This document shows positions 44,797-57,098 of a stretch of DNA of 64,000 nucleotides, piece by piece; the first letter of the stretch is position 1; every line of letters begins with the position of its first letter. Made by a program: the position numbers and the translations under genes. Below the pieces are notes generated by a model. That model was not told the origin of the DNA. It saw nothing but the letters and a program-made list of their open reading frames with translations, and searched no databases. The DNA is from Hofstenia miamia (lineage: Eukaryota; Xenacoelomorpha; Acoela; Hofsteniidae). The stretch covers positions 604,634 through 668,633 of the forward strand of contig CABFPE010000410.1 of assembly GCA_900660155.1 (NCBI GenBank), read 5' to 3'.

Positions 44797-46611
44797 GCCT
44801 TCAAAGAACTGGGTCAATATAAGGGTGAGATCTTCAACTATCAAAACATGATCCAACAGTCAACTAAAACATTTAGCTTCAAATTTATAAACAAGACTGA
44901 ATTTGATAAAGTAATTAAAAAATTAGACACTAACATATCTAGCGGCAGTAGTGGCATACCAGTTTTCATACTTAAAAAGTATGCCAATTTCTTCAGTGAA
45001 CATTTGTTATTTGCCATCAATTATGCTATAAGATCATCAACTTATCCACAAATATTAAAAAAAGCTGACATAACACCGATTTTTAAAAAAGGAGATCCAA
45101 CGATCTGCAGTAACTATAGGCCAATCTCCATCACTAGTCCAATATCCAAAGTTTTCGAAAAGCTGTTGTCCAACCAAATAAACCACTTTCTAAGAGAGAA
45201 CAACAATAGCTCCAAAGCAATTTGGTTTTAAAAGTGGTTCAAATACGAGTGACGCTCTACTGACGCTGATTGAAAAGACACGTTATCATATGAATGAGGG
45301 TGTATGTAGTTCCGTTGCACTTCTAGACCTCAGTAAGGCTTTCGATAGCTTAAATTTTCCAATTCTTGATAGCAAGCTCCAAACATACGGATTTGACGCA
45401 AGTTCCAGAATGCTTATAAATAGTTTCTTAGCAAATCGTCAACAGCGGGTAAAGGTCAATAACATATTTTCAAATTATACGACTACCAATAAAGGAGTAC
45501 CACAAGGAACTGTGCTAGGCCCAATAATGTTCAACATTTATGTAAATGATATCATTTCCCATGCCAAAGACTGTGAAATAATACAATATGCGGATGACAT
45601 TTGTCTTATAAGCCGCCATGAAAATCCATCTATCGCCACTGAGACTCTTTCTAAAAGCATGGAAAGCGTCTTCTCATATCTGCAACAAAACAAACTTACC
45701 ATCAATAAAGATAAAACACAATTCATCATCATTTCCAACAAAAAACAAAATAAAGATAAAGAAATCGAACTCGAATTGAACTCAGAAACTAAAATACGGA
45801 ATATGAAGGCGGTAAAGTACTTGGGAGTAACGCTGGATGGTGGTTTCAAATTTAACGAGTTCGTTCAACAGAAAGTGAGAAGAATGTCCGCTGCTATTCA
45901 ATATCTAAAGCAAATAAGGAAAATTACTCAGGATAAAGAAGTTATACATGCATTGGTGTTGTCGCAGTATATGTATGCATGTGAATTGCTAAACGATATT
46001 GATATCGCAAATCAGCAAAAGTTAAATAGAGTATTTAACTGGTGTATTTGCACTATGTTTAAAATTGACAAAAATCAAACAGGTAACACGATAAAACGTT
46101 TATCAATATTATCGCCTTTATATGTTACCAAATATATCAGCTTAATTAGAATGTTTAAGATTATACAATCAAACAATGTAATAAAAAAATTTACAAAAGT
46201 AAACTCACGAACAAATAAGTGTATAAATAACGTCAGAGTAAAAAATAAATGGTGGAAAGGTGCCTTCACTACGAAAGCAATTAAAATGTGGAACACACTA
46301 GAACCAAGCATTCGAAATGCAAAAACAATAACATCATTTAAAAAACTCTTAAAAGAAAATCTATTAGCCAATCAATACAATTTAGGATACTCTATAAGGA
46401 ATAATACGTGGCGCAATTTTTTAAGTTCTTAATGTATATATGTGTGTGTTGTGTATTATTTATTTATTTTTTTATTGTTTTTTTTAATTTGTAAAGTAGC
46501 TTTTTTTAGTCTTTGTATATATAATGTTGTACATATTTAGTATTTTTGTAAATATTATGTGTATACAATCATGTGTATACAAGACTAAAAGTTATAATAC
46601 AGCTATTGAAG
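44797..46611 (+). mobile_element. LINE copy 2 (CR1/L2/jockey-like), 5'-truncated
   Basis: Begins abruptly in the linker (AFKELGQYKGE) and runs through RT, thumb and C-terminal region to the same 3' end as copy 1 (CAGCTATTGAA). The 3' UTR after 46432 is T-rich. No obvious target duplication. Best-preserved retroelement in the window. Confidence 0.88.
44848..46432 (+). pseudogene. LINE reverse transcriptase with one frameshift
   Basis: RT and C-terminal part of ORF2. The first frame (44848-45231) holds KADITPIFKKGDPTICSNYR, then PISITSPISKVFEKLLSN. A single frameshift near 45210-45235 leads into a 380-codon frame (to 46432) with VALLDLSKAFDSLNFPILDS, GVPQGTVLGPIMFNIYVNDI, the catalytic QYADDICLIS (about 45587), KLTINKDKTQF, VKYLGVTLDGGFK and a C-terminal WWKGAFTTKAIKMWNTLEPS. 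The YADD catalytic pair and GVPQGTVLGP block are intact. The endonuclease domain is missing through truncation, so this copy could not mobilise by itself. Confidence 0.88.
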
Positions 46612-46639
46612 ATATAGGGGTGAGGCAAACGAAATATTC

Positions 46640-47420
46640 TGAAGCATATTAAATATCTTGGGTATTGAATTTTGTCACCGTAGCAATATATTCCAGCTGC
46701 CATACTATGTTAAAGTTCTGGCTAGTTAAAAATCACCAACTTTTGTCATTTTCTATTCTTCATGTTTATCATGAATTGAGAAACCACAATAGCGACGGTT
46801 ATTTTCTTTCTTGAAAAAGGAGTTTTCTTGCATACCCTGCTATCGCCTCATCTTGTGAACGTGTACCTTGCAGCATTTATCTTCAATAATTAAATGTCCT
46901 GATACTTAAGTACACATGTCTAACCTACAAAAAAATTCAATGAACACGTGAGCGAATCTGATAGTGGATTTTCTAACACAAATTCTCAAAATCTTCATTA
47001 CTCTTCTCAAAAGGATTTGAATTCATTAGTTGCAAGGCTAAGTCTTAACATGAGACAAACTGTAATTTTCTTTGCTAAATTGAGGAAATGAGATATTATT
47101 AGTGATGATTTCTACTAAACTTCATTTTCTGAAATGTCAATGTCAATTGAATGTATTTCTGAAAAATTTTGGTTGTGTAGTGAAAATAATGCATAATTAT
47201 GCCAACTACTCAAGAGAATTTCTATATGAATGGTTTTATCTAGAAGATATTGAAATCTGCAGATTTGGGAGTATTATTTGGCCTCATATAGCTTCTGTAG
47301 GCTCAGATCAATGAAAGCAGTTTATTTATATATATATATATTTATATTGCTATCCCATTGATTTTTTAATCAATAATCAGTAACCGCAAATGTAATTGAA
47401 GGAAATTGATGCACATATTA
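46640..47420. other. Unassigned stretch
   Basis: Short TA tract near 47326-47350. The open frame at 47102 shows no domain. No gene accepted. Confidence 0.5.
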
Positions 47421-48182
47421 CAGGGTGTCCATGAAATATTTGCCAAAATAAAAGGCTAATAAATCGTATCTACATTATTCAATGGATGTAATTACGCTAT
47501 GGTCTTGTCGCTAATATGTGGGGATTCGATTTTTTGTTCAAATGCTTCACCTTTCATTTGGATTTTCAAATTAATTATTTAAAAATCGTTCAGAATCAGT
47601 TTGCATTTAATTTAAAATGGATCTTGAACTTTCCGATAAAATTTTGCTTTTGGAATGTTATATTATTGGTGGAAAGTCAATCACCACTGCCATACGAGCT
47701 TTCTGCACTGAAAAGCGGATAAAAAATAAAAGAGAAACGTTTCAAAATCTTTTGGAATTGTGCTTTTCAATAATTCTGATCGAGTACTCTTTTTGAGTGA
47801 TCTTCTCAATTGCTACTGTAATGATTACTCTGTTTATTGTTTTGCCTACACAAAAATAAAATGTGTGTAATTTAGCGAAAGTTAATGATACTTTTTCGTA
47901 TCCACAACATTACATTTGATTGAATAATTGGATAACCAATTGGATGCATATTTGATTGAATAGTGAATAAACAAAATCAGATAGAAATAGAAATTAGGGT
48001 AAATTAGATGTCCATTTCCCAAGTTTTCTCCGTAAATCAAACTAAAAATGAAGCATGTAATATAAGCAAAAATCCAAATCCCCACACATAATAAGCAAGA
48101 TAAGAACGTTACCATACTCATAAAACCATTTTCCTATGAATTATTAGCTTTTAATTTTGGCAAGTATTTAATGGACACCCTG
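47421..48182 (+). mobile_element. mariner-type element, 762 bp
   Basis: The left end CAGGGTGTCCATGAAATATT and the right end read inward, CAGGGTGTCCATTAAATACT, are inverted repeats extending about 40 bp (TTGCCAAAAT..AA..GCTAATAA inside), each flanked by TA (47419-47420 and 48183-48184). This is the TA target duplication of Tc1/mariner. Only an N-terminal transposase remnant is inside, so it is internally deleted. Confidence 0.85.
47617..47770 (+). pseudogene. mariner transposase N-terminal HTH remnant
   Basis: MDLELSDKILLLECYIIGGK, then SITTAIRAFCTEKRIKNKRE and FQNLLELCFS match the N-terminal helix-turn-helix of mariner-like transposases (l...eK..ii..y...g.s...a.R.f.......... i..l...F). The frame then ends; the DDD/DDE core is absent. 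Confidence 0.6.
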
Positions 48183-48239
48183 TATAAATATTTTACCATA
48201 CTCATAAAACCGAGAGAAGCTATAGTAGTTCAAAAACAA

Positions 48240-48512
48240 CAACAGCAATTAAATAAGAATGATAACAACCAAAGCGAAAATCAAAAAACGAAAAACGGAA
48301 TTGAAATGTTTCATTTTTTATTATTCGTTTTAATTTTTCATTTTTCAATTTTTGTTTTTTTTTTGAAAAGTTTTAAAAATGGAAATTGGCAAAATGAAAT
48401 TTGAAAAGCAAAACTGAAAAATGGGTATTTCCGTTTTTCAATTTCAATTTTCATTTAATCTTTCCAAATGATCAAAATGAAAAATGAAAAACGGAATTGA
48501 ATTGGCCACCTG
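48240..48512. mobile_element. hAT-like terminus with AACGGAATTGAA words
   Basis: GAAAAACGGAATTGAA-type words occur in both orientations at about 48285, 48430 and 48490. The right edge reads inward CAGGTGGCCAATTCAATTCC from 48512. Resembles the word-array termini of the other hAT-like elements. The left end is not defined. Confidence 0.4.
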
Positions 48513-48879
48513 GTACCTGCATAGTAAACGCGTCCATGCGCTATTGAATTCGCCTGATGAATTCCTCAAGTTGAACCAGTGTAAACGGGGCATTATTTTC
48601 CTGCTCACAAAGTCGAATTGTCTTGTTTACTACAGATGATATTTTTTGATGAGTTAATCGTTTTAATTTAATCCTCATATGCAAAGTTTACAAAAGAAAT
48701 GTCTACATAATGACATGCGTTTATTTTAACATAAAAAACGACATGATTATTAATTCCATAAACTAGCTAATTTTAAATTTTACAGTCGAAATATACTCTG
48801 AAAACGAATGCAATTATAGCTTAGAATTGTTTATTTATCTTTGAAGGTGATAATTACTAGAAAGTTGGATAATTATTTC

Positions 48880-49132
48880 TCCAACAAAAAAGTTGGTCGG
48901 AGCACCCTTCTACACTAACAACTTTTATCATTTAATTACATAACGACTAAAGTTAGCGAAAGGGGTGCTACACGAACAATTTTTATTGTCCGATTTTTGT
49001 TGGTCCGAACGAACAACTTTAGTTTAGATAATTTCTCCCGATTTTAGTTGGAGAAGTGGGGTGCTACACGAACGATTTTCATTGGCCAACAAAAATTGGT
49101 AACAAAAGTTTTTAGTTTAGCATGGGCTTTAA
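48880..49132. mobile_element. Nested copies of the GGGTGCTACACGAAC MITE family
   Basis: GGGGTGCTACACGAACAATT (48961) and GGGGTGCTACACGAACGATT (49068) start related segments. An inverted relative (AGCACCCTTCTACACTAAC) lies near 48900, and the right edge TTTAGCATGGGCTTTAA ends at TTAA 49129-49132. Same family as the hairpin at 35010-35143, apparently inserted into itself. Confidence 0.5.
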
Positions 49133-49649
49133 ATCCTTAGAATTATTAATTACAGAAATTATACGACATTTAATATTCAATGGCACTATTAGGTTATGCA
49201 CTTATATTGATTAACAAAGGACGACTTTTTTGCACTTCCGTGCAGTGTGCATAACTGACCTTTTTTCTGAATTATAGTGTATTTACAATAATATTTTAGT
49301 AAAATAATTATGGTAATTGTCATGTGCTTTCACAGCTAAAGATTTGAGAAACTCTCAGAAAAAATTAGCTGACCAGTATGATTGGAGATGCATACCTCAA
49401 AGTAAGCAGTTTTGACCAGTGAAGTAAAATTAAGGCTGACCAGATTCGGTTCGTGAACAGTCTGGACTGTTCCGGTGTCAGTACTGACCGGCTTCTACCT
49501 CTGCTTGAAATTATGTGAAATATTCAAGAAGCAGTTGGCTGTAAAGGAGCCTGTCCAGCAGTCTTCATTTCTCAGATACAAACATCTTAATAGCACTGTG
49601 CATGAAGTTTTTATGAAATTCACTAAGGATTATGATTATGCTTAAATTA
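49133..49649. other. Unassigned stretch
   Basis: GCAGTGTGC near 49241 recalls the palindrome at 44064-44088; otherwise nothing recognised. May include the worn upstream part of the LINE that follows. Confidence 0.4.
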
Positions 49650-50560
49650 CCGGTGATAATGAACATGCTGAAAAACTTTATGTTGGGGAAATTTCTGATC
49701 ATTTAATGTCGGCTATCATAGTCATGAAGATGATAAATTACTTTACATCTCATTTGATTCTGAGGACATTAGCGGAACTTGATGATTTTTGAAAATATCT
49801 TAATAGCATTGGTTAAATGGATGGTTTCGGTGGGTTTATTAAATAATATGGAAAAAACTGAATTTATTTGGGTTGTTACTCGGCAAAGGCTGTCACTGGT
49901 GTCAATATTCTCTAGCTTATGTATTGATGACTGCTACTTGGAATCTTCAAAGAAGATTAAGAACATTGGTTGCATTATGAAGCAAAATCTTAATATGACT
50001 GACCACATTTTCATTATTGTAAGTCATGCAATTTTTCATTTAAGCAGACTTTGCGCATCCGTAAATTCCACGATATAAAATCTGCCCAGCTTTTAGTTGA
50101 ATCTTGGTAAAATCGCGTCTGGACAAATTCAATTCAATACTAAGTGGCCTGTCCAAATAAAATGCTGAAAAAACTACGATTTATTCAAAATCGCTGTGCT
50201 AGATTTGTATATAGGATGCGACAGGCTGAGCATCTTACGCCCGCCCTCGATACTTCAAACAATAAAATATAAAAATTCATTATTAGTATGAAAATTACTT
50301 CAAGGTATGGCTCTTCCATATATTTCTGACCTGATACACTGTAATAATATGTCTTCTACTTCAAGATAGTGCGTAGCCAAGAACACACTTATAGTGCCAT
50401 GTTTTCATCTTTCTTGCGGGGATAGTGCTTTTTGTGCTTATGGACCGAAAGTTTTTAATGGCTTCCAGAATCCATTAGGTCAAACAAAACCTTGCCAATT
50501 TCTAAATTACATCTCAAACAGCATCTATTTGAGCAAGCTTTGTTGAAAATTTTTTCCAGT
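49650..50560 (+). pseudogene. L2/CR1-like LINE, RT thumb and C-terminal end
   Basis: Plus-strand scraps in order: ALVKWMVSVGLLNNMEKTEF (49790-49870, the W...N.L.LN..KTEfi block), SSKKIKNIGCIMKQNLNMTD then HIF (about 49940-50010), KMLKKLRFIQNRCARFVYRM then EHLTPALDT (about 50160-50255, the LQ.IQN.aAR.i block), ALPYISDLI (about 50310), and DSAFCAYGPKVFNGFQNPLG (about 50425-50480, matching G..aFs..gP..WN.LP). A different family from copies 1 and 2. Numerous stops and frameshifts. Confidence 0.75.
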
Positions 50561-51445
50561 GCACTAGAGAGGTATTGTGCCTGTGTATAGTTGCTGTTGT
50601 TGGTTGTTTTTGATAAGGGATGCTCATGAACAGATACATGATTCTCTAGTTCAAATTTTACAAATGTATGTTCAACTGAGAGGGAATGTGATGACATAGC
50701 CTAGAGTAGAGTTTCATTGAGTTTCATTTGTTAAGTGTTCTTTATTACTTTCGAGCAGTAAATTCGGCTTTAAAATTTTAATCTAGTTGTTGCCTGATAT
50801 AAGCACAGCTAAGTACAGCAAAAAGTTTGTTGACAAAATGCCGCAGAGTTCTGTTTCTCCTTTATTTGAAACCAGACCACCATTTTGGCAAAAAGCTTAG
50901 TTAATCAAGCCAATAATTAAAGTTTAAAATTAATATATTAAAAGAAAATCTAAGGTTTTTGCAATTAGCAAGAAACTTCCCTAAAATGAAGAATTACTTT
51001 CGACTAAGACACACTTAAATTTTTGAAATGATAGAAACTGGTTGCAAAAGTTTTACTGAGTAAATTGCGCATTACTAAATTTTTACTTTTTTGAGCTAAC
51101 TATCTTCTTATCTTTAACTAACTAGATGTTATTTTTATTATTAGACCTCAGGTTTGAGTCAGCTCTATTAAATTCATTTTACCCATTCTTTTGAACATAC
51201 ATTTTATTAGCTGTTTTGTTATTGTGGTCTTTGTATCTTTTGTAGTGATTATATTGGCTATACAAGTATTAATTCATTTAATAATTGGTTTTGTTATTTT
51301 TTGTCTTATTACATTAACCCTACTCCAAATAGGTGGACTTTAAAATATAGTAAGTTCAAATGCTCACTCTTAGGAGAAAAATGATATTTTTGACGCATGA
51401 TTGTATTTTGTCATTAGAGTGAAATTCATTTATTTCGTATGTATA
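50561..51445. other. Unassigned stretch
   Basis: No recognisable gene or element. Confidence 0.5.
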
Positions 51446-52213
51446 GGTCGTTTCGTAATTAGTTTCGTTTCTTAATCAAAATACATTAACAGCATAAAAT
51501 CGGACAATATCAGATAAGGTACCTGTCACATATCCACCGTCTGGAGAGTTAGACAATTTGTAGTTTATGTAAAAAATAAATATATAACATTAATTTTTAT
51601 AAAATCGGCAGTAATCTGTGCATGCAGTTTGCCACTATATACTGGTAATACAATTATGGATTTCACTGTTGAAACCATTCATTGTTTAATTGAAACCCAC
51701 AGAAGATCTAACACGAAATGCACGGAAATTCATCACATTTTATCAACTGCGTGGCCAAACGATTGTCCTTCTGTTCGCCGCATTCAACATATTGTTAAGG
51801 AATTTGAAGATGGCACACGGGTTACCTATTTGCGAGCAAGTAGGCAAGTAAAAGCGACTAGTGTATTAAGGAGACATAGTATACGGCGGATTGAAGAGTC
51901 AATTGAAAAAGACAACAACCTTTCTTTACGTGAGTTAGTTGAAATGTTAGATTTGTCTGAAAGCGTGATATAGATCCGTCGAATTCTTAAGGAAAATTTA
52001 GAGAAAACTTGGATCGTCACTAGATGGGTTTCTCATCTGCTAACTGAGTAAACAAACAAACGATATGATGCAACAATTTGAGGATATTATTAGAAACAAT
52101 GGTAACTGTGTTGTCTAATTGTATTGTTTTTATTTGTTAATAAAAGTGTTGTCTGATTTTATGTTGTTAATGCGGTTTTTTAAAAAAATAACGAAACTAA
52201 TTACGAAACGACC
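51446..52213 (+). mobile_element. mariner/Tc1-type element with perfect 24-bp inverted repeats
   Basis: 768 bp between TA duplications (51444-51445 and 52214-52215). The ends are identical over at least 24 bp, beginning GGTCGTTTCGTAATTAGTTT and continuing CGTT, then diverge. Contains a transposase N-terminal frame but no catalytic core. Confidence 0.92.
51629..51973 (+). pseudogene. mariner-like transposase N-terminal DNA-binding region
   Basis: A 114-codon frame with two helix-turn-helix-like halves: MDFTVETIHCLIETHRRSN, then CPSVRRIQHIVKEFEDG, and RRIEESIEKDNNLSLRELVE then MLDLSESVI. The second half fits S.R+l...l.lS...v..iL. After the stop the same frame continues IRRILKENLEKTW, then GWVSHLLTE and NKRYD, the usual linker (W.PH.L......R). 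The DD(D/E) core is missing through internal deletion. Start chosen at the first ATG; MDFTVE at 51656 is equally plausible. Confidence 0.65.
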
Positions 52214-52839
52214 TATATTAACTCATTCAATACTAAAATTAATTTCATTGTGGTGGTGTAATTTGTAACTCCTGTTCAATATATATTTTTTACAACAACG
52301 TAAGTTTTTAATTTGATTTCGTCACACACTGTGAATAATTTTGCTTTTTCTATAACAAATAATTTTATTACATGATAGACATTAAATTTTAGATTTAAAA
52401 TTACCAAATTTCAATCTGTTACTGCATAGTGAACTTTAAATTCTAGAAGGTGAAAAAGAATTGAAAAATAATTATCTTCTATATAATACTTTAGTAATAT
52501 TATTGGCAATAATAATTTTTTAGAAAAAATACTAGATATTTCATTTTCTATTTAAGGTAGGTTTGATAATGCAACAGAATATTTCCCGGTTTCTTCGGAC
52601 AAGTATCCACTCGGAATAACATGACTTTCTACACTGTTTAGAGGAACTAACTTTTAGGTAAGAATAAGAATAGGAAAGTCTTTATTTGAAAAGATCTTGA
52701 CAGTTATATAACTATTAACTTATCAAATAGCGTCAGAAAAGTATACAAAAGGATATTTACATTAAAATTAAGCATGACTATTTTTTGCAGCATTGTTACA
52801 ATGTAATTAGTTACGTGAAATAATGTAATCACTATTATA
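52214..52839. other. Unassigned stretch
   Basis: No recognisable gene or element. Confidence 0.5.
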
Positions 52840-53720
52840 AAATTTAAATTCCAGCCGAGATTATTCCGATATATATTTTTGTTTTAGTAAAAAGTTCTTA
52901 ACTGCTTTTTAAAAGACTTGAAATTATGTTGTTATTTTAAATAACATTTGAAAGGGTGTTCCAGTTGCTGATAGCATTCATTAATAAATGAACGCTTAAA
53001 AATATATTTATGAAATTTAATGCAAGCAATTTTTTTTATCTCTTCCCGATATTGGCGTTAAAGTTTGGAAATTTAATTAAATTGTAAGACAGTAATTCAT
53101 TAGCTATCTAAAAGAAGTTTACTACGTTATTAAAAATGATTAGCTTTCTTGGGGGAAGGATATTTACAGTAATGTAATTTTTGCTAGAGTTTTTTGACAC
53201 TTTTTCAGAGCCCATTTAAACTAGGTTTCAAGCTTTTTTATAAAGGAATCATTTAGATTTGTGAATAGCATATTAGCATATCTGAGATGACTAAGAAAAT
53301 ATGCACGAAACATTTTGATTATTGCTGCTGAAGGAAATTGGTCTGGAATGTAAGAAATGTTTTTAATGCAACTTTGAATCAAAAGTAACTCTTAAATATC
53401 TAAGTATATCAACAGCCTTAATGAAATCATTATTGATATTAGGAGTGTAATTTATTGTGCTGAGAGTTCTACTAGAAGGTTGCATTATGCAAAATTTGGT
53501 TTTCTTTATGTTAATAGTCAATTTATGCATACTAAAATACTTACACAACTTAATGCAATTTAATTCAATAGTTTTTACTGTGTTATCAATCGATTTATAA
53601 GTACTAAAAATAAAGATATCATCATTAACTTGATAAGATATGATACATTTTGAAATAATGTTTGTTCTGATATTTTTCTTAAAGCTTATTACATTGATAC
53701 ATATGCACAAGTTTCTTAAG
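52840..53720 (-). pseudogene. LINE RT relic, minus strand
   Basis: The main frame (53710-53363) reads SYQVNDDIFIFSTYKSIDN, then LCKYFSMHKLTINIKKTKFC and AVDILRYLRVTFDSKLH. This is the palm-to-thumb part of a LINE RT: the DD of YADD survives but Y-A is changed, followed by the L.iN..Kt.f block and ylGv.fD. Further down, SNWNTLSNVI and SLLKSS (about 52950-52890) fit the C-terminal WN.Lp.......S...fk end. Several stops. A distinct, worn copy. Confidence 0.7.
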
Positions 53721-54469
53721 ACAATCCTAGATATACTGGATATATGAGACTTGAGCAGTAGCCAGCTTATGCTTTTTCTGTTTATGGTGTGACAGCTACT
53801 TCTAAAAATGTCATTTTGAGACTAAATTCATGTGCTTTCATTTTTAAATTGATGCTGTGAGTTTTTTATCTATTGTATGAAATGTGTTAATTGCCAAAGT
53901 GCAGGGTCTCTAAGTATATTGGGTTTCTGTCTTACTTTGAAAATCTAGTTGTAAAAATCAAATCAGTTAATATTTTGACAACCATTAGGTTAGCAGAACA
54001 CTTTTTAGATAAGGCCATGACTTGTTTCCGAGTTTTTTGGGGTATTATGAAGATACTCTTCAAGGACAATCTATTATCAATTGAGATTTTATTCATATAT
54101 TATATGATTCAAACGATACAGCTATATTGATAGTTTGACCTTGAACAAAGAATGAGATTCATATTCTGTACAAACTGAGTTGATGCTTTGGCAAGACAGA
54201 GTCTGAAGTGCCTGAAGGTAATCAGAAGTCTGAAAAGTCCAAAAGTGAATCAACGAAAAATGTGCGTCCCTTGCCAAAATTCACAGCAATGATCGAAAAG
54301 AAAAAGAGTTCAGTGTAGCAAAACTCTCACTTACACCTGAAATGGAAAATGAAATACAATTGTTGATTAATTCTGAGAAAAGTGAATTGGATATATCAGT
54401 TTTATCAATCACAATCAATAGAGAAAATATGATTGTTTGTTATTCTTCAATATATATATATAGTGATAT

Positions 54470-54513
<44 letters not shown>

Positions 54514-55819
54514 GTAATGTTATATACAATTGCTTGCAAATTCTATGTTGAAAAATCCTTGATTAGCAAACTAGTGCCAAATTTGAATTAAATCTGTTCT
54601 GTGTCACACATTCTCTAACCCAAACATTTAGTAAAGAATTTCCAATTGGGATGTAAATAATTCTGACGTCATCAATAAGAAAATGCACAAAGCTTCAAAT
54701 TCATAAGTATTTTTTAATCTAAGGTTATTGAGGGTAATATATACCTGCATTATGAATAATTTAATTATCACACACATTAACGGTTAATCGCTATATACAA
54801 TGGGAATTTTTTTGTAATAGGCTGGTCCAAAAACCGAAATTTTTCAGCTTTTCCTAAATTTATGCCTACATGTAGCTTAATTCCAAAGATGTGCTGTTTC
54901 AAATAATAATGTGATTGCCATAAATTAGGTGTTCTTAACTAAGCTTTTCGTAAATTTGAAATTGAATTGAATAATTGCATACTTTATGCGTATCCCTCTA
55001 TCTTAATTTGTATTTTTAATAATTTTATATAGGTATTCATAAATCAGTACAAGAGATTTACAAGATGCATTGATATTGATCCGCACCACAACTATATTAG
55101 TCAAATTTAGCATTTGATACTCATGAGCAAATACTTGTAATAATTTAGAATAATAATGTTAAAGTGCAAAATAAATATATTACAATAGAAATTTGCTAGC
55201 ATTATAATATGTAGATATATTGCAATTTACTTATGGCGAACTAACTTTTTTTATTAGGAAAAAGCACCCTTTTTATCAAAGTGGTAACTTACGAACGTAC
55301 TACAAGCTACATTTGAAATACGTTTCAATTTTTCAAAAATTTACTAATCAAAATCAATGTATATGTGTCTGGCTATGGAAACCCAAATCTAGTAGTATGC
55401 GGGCATATATTATGCAAGGGCTAACTTGTACATATCAAAATCATATTACATTGTGAAAATATTGTTTCAACACCAATGCGCTTGTACTAATGATTTCTTT
55501 GCTCTTATAGTGCTTTTGGGAGTGCAATATACTGTCAAAATTCGACTTCTTTTGGCTATTGCGAAGTCACTTTATGTCTTCCAAATTGAATTTATCTGAT
55601 AAATAAAATGGGCTTTCAGTAAGTCATACAACGCCATGGACACATAATAAAGAGAATAGTGACTTGCCCCATCAAATATTGCAGTCAAGCGTTCTTAGAA
55701 CCTATTGGAAAAAGTGCTATTATGCCATTACATTTCTTACATCTTAAGAGCTAAGCACAGACATATATAAAATAACAATCTAAGCAGTTATTTAAGAACA
55801 AAACTTTCCAATGATATTG

Positions 55820-55859
<40 letters not shown>

Positions 55860-56099
55860 AAAAATTCATCTGCGTCATTTTTTTATTTATTGCAATATAT
55901 TGGATTAACAAATTTTGGGCAAAATACAAGATTTGTCATTTTACAACTTGGGAGGATGGGACCAAAACATTTCATTTAACTGGGACTAAATCTAAATTCT
56001 ATGGGACCAATGACATTTTAGGTACGGATCTGCCTATCTTTGGCTCAATTTTGTTGTTGTCTTCTATATATTCATTGTAATAGCCGAACATGAAAATTT
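53721..56099. other. Unassigned stretch with (TA)n tracts
   Basis: (TA)n at 54464-54515 and 55824-55857. Three GGGACCA-type words near 55960-56015 may be another word array. Open frames at 53891, 54342 and 55220 show no domain. No gene accepted. Confidence 0.5.
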
Positions 56100-56640
56100 A
56101 TAATTTATTGTTTTTGAAATAATTTCAAGACGGGGTCAAAAAACACCCCAAACAACTTCTAGCTATTTTTTCTTCCGACTACTATTTTCAGTATACATTT
56201 ATTTTTAGAGGAAAAAGTCAAAAAATGATTTTTGCATGGATTGAATTTTAATGATACTTTCAAGTTCGTTTGCCTCAAATGCATTTTTGCTCTTCGTAAT
56301 ATCCAAGCTCAAGTATCATCGGTGTATTTGTAAATCGTTAATTGAACAATGATTTCGATATATCATTATCATAGATTGCAATAAAATGGGCCCTAATACA
56401 GTTTCTTTGGGCACTCTGATATTCGTAATATCATAATCTGAGAAATTATGGATAATTTTTACTCTTTGTATGGTCTTAAGAAGTTGCATTTCGCAAGAAG
56501 TTTAATCGAACCAGTTGTTCTAATAATCAGTTTGCATTGTTAATTGGTCGGAGAGTTTGGCTAAAAGCTAAGTTATCTACTTTTTCAGTTAAAAACTACA
56601 TTTACTTTGTCTTGTGATTTTGACAGGTGACAGCTGCCTG
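56100..56640 (-). pseudogene. LINE RT relic, minus strand
   Basis: Read on the minus strand: LLEQLVRLNFLRNATS (about 56520-56475) and VPKETVLGPILLQSM (about 56420-56370), then NDISKSLFN in an adjacent frame. This is the GVPQGTVLGPiLF..yvNDI block with the preceding L..wf.sYL.nR region. The YADD region is not readable. Very decayed. Confidence 0.55.
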
Positions 56641-57098
56641 GACTGTGAATAGTATTGAAATGTGAAATTTACTAAAAAAAATAACCGATCAATTCTGAGA
56701 AAGGCATTTTGTAGAAAAAAAAAGCACATTACTGTGAAGTGTATGCCAGGAAAGCAACTATGTACTGTAGGTACACTGTTGTGAATTCATTTTTTTGTAA
56801 TTGTTTTAAATTTAATTAGTTTTTGCATTGTAATATTGCAAATTTGTAAACAACCACAATTGCATGAATTCCACATTTCAGTAGTGAGTACTTAAAAATC
56901 TAGGATAATTTAACCTGTGGTATGTAGATTAATTTTTATTTGTTATATATTTTAATATTGTGTAGCGTTTTCCAAAAAAACAGTAATAGATTTTTTTGAA
57001 TATATTATGAATATTTTTCTAAGTTTAAAATCAATTAATATTTAAGTTCTTCGAAAATATCTTTTCTAGAGTAAATTTAGAAGGATTGTACGCTTTCC
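56641..57098. other. Unassigned stretch
   Basis: No gene seen. Ends with the left target duplication of the next element. Confidence 0.5.

Noticed and set aside
44055-49250. CAGTGTGC recurring at about 44082 and 49241 as a dispersed regulatory site
   Set aside because: Too short, and each copy is better explained as part of a worn TTAA-type terminus.
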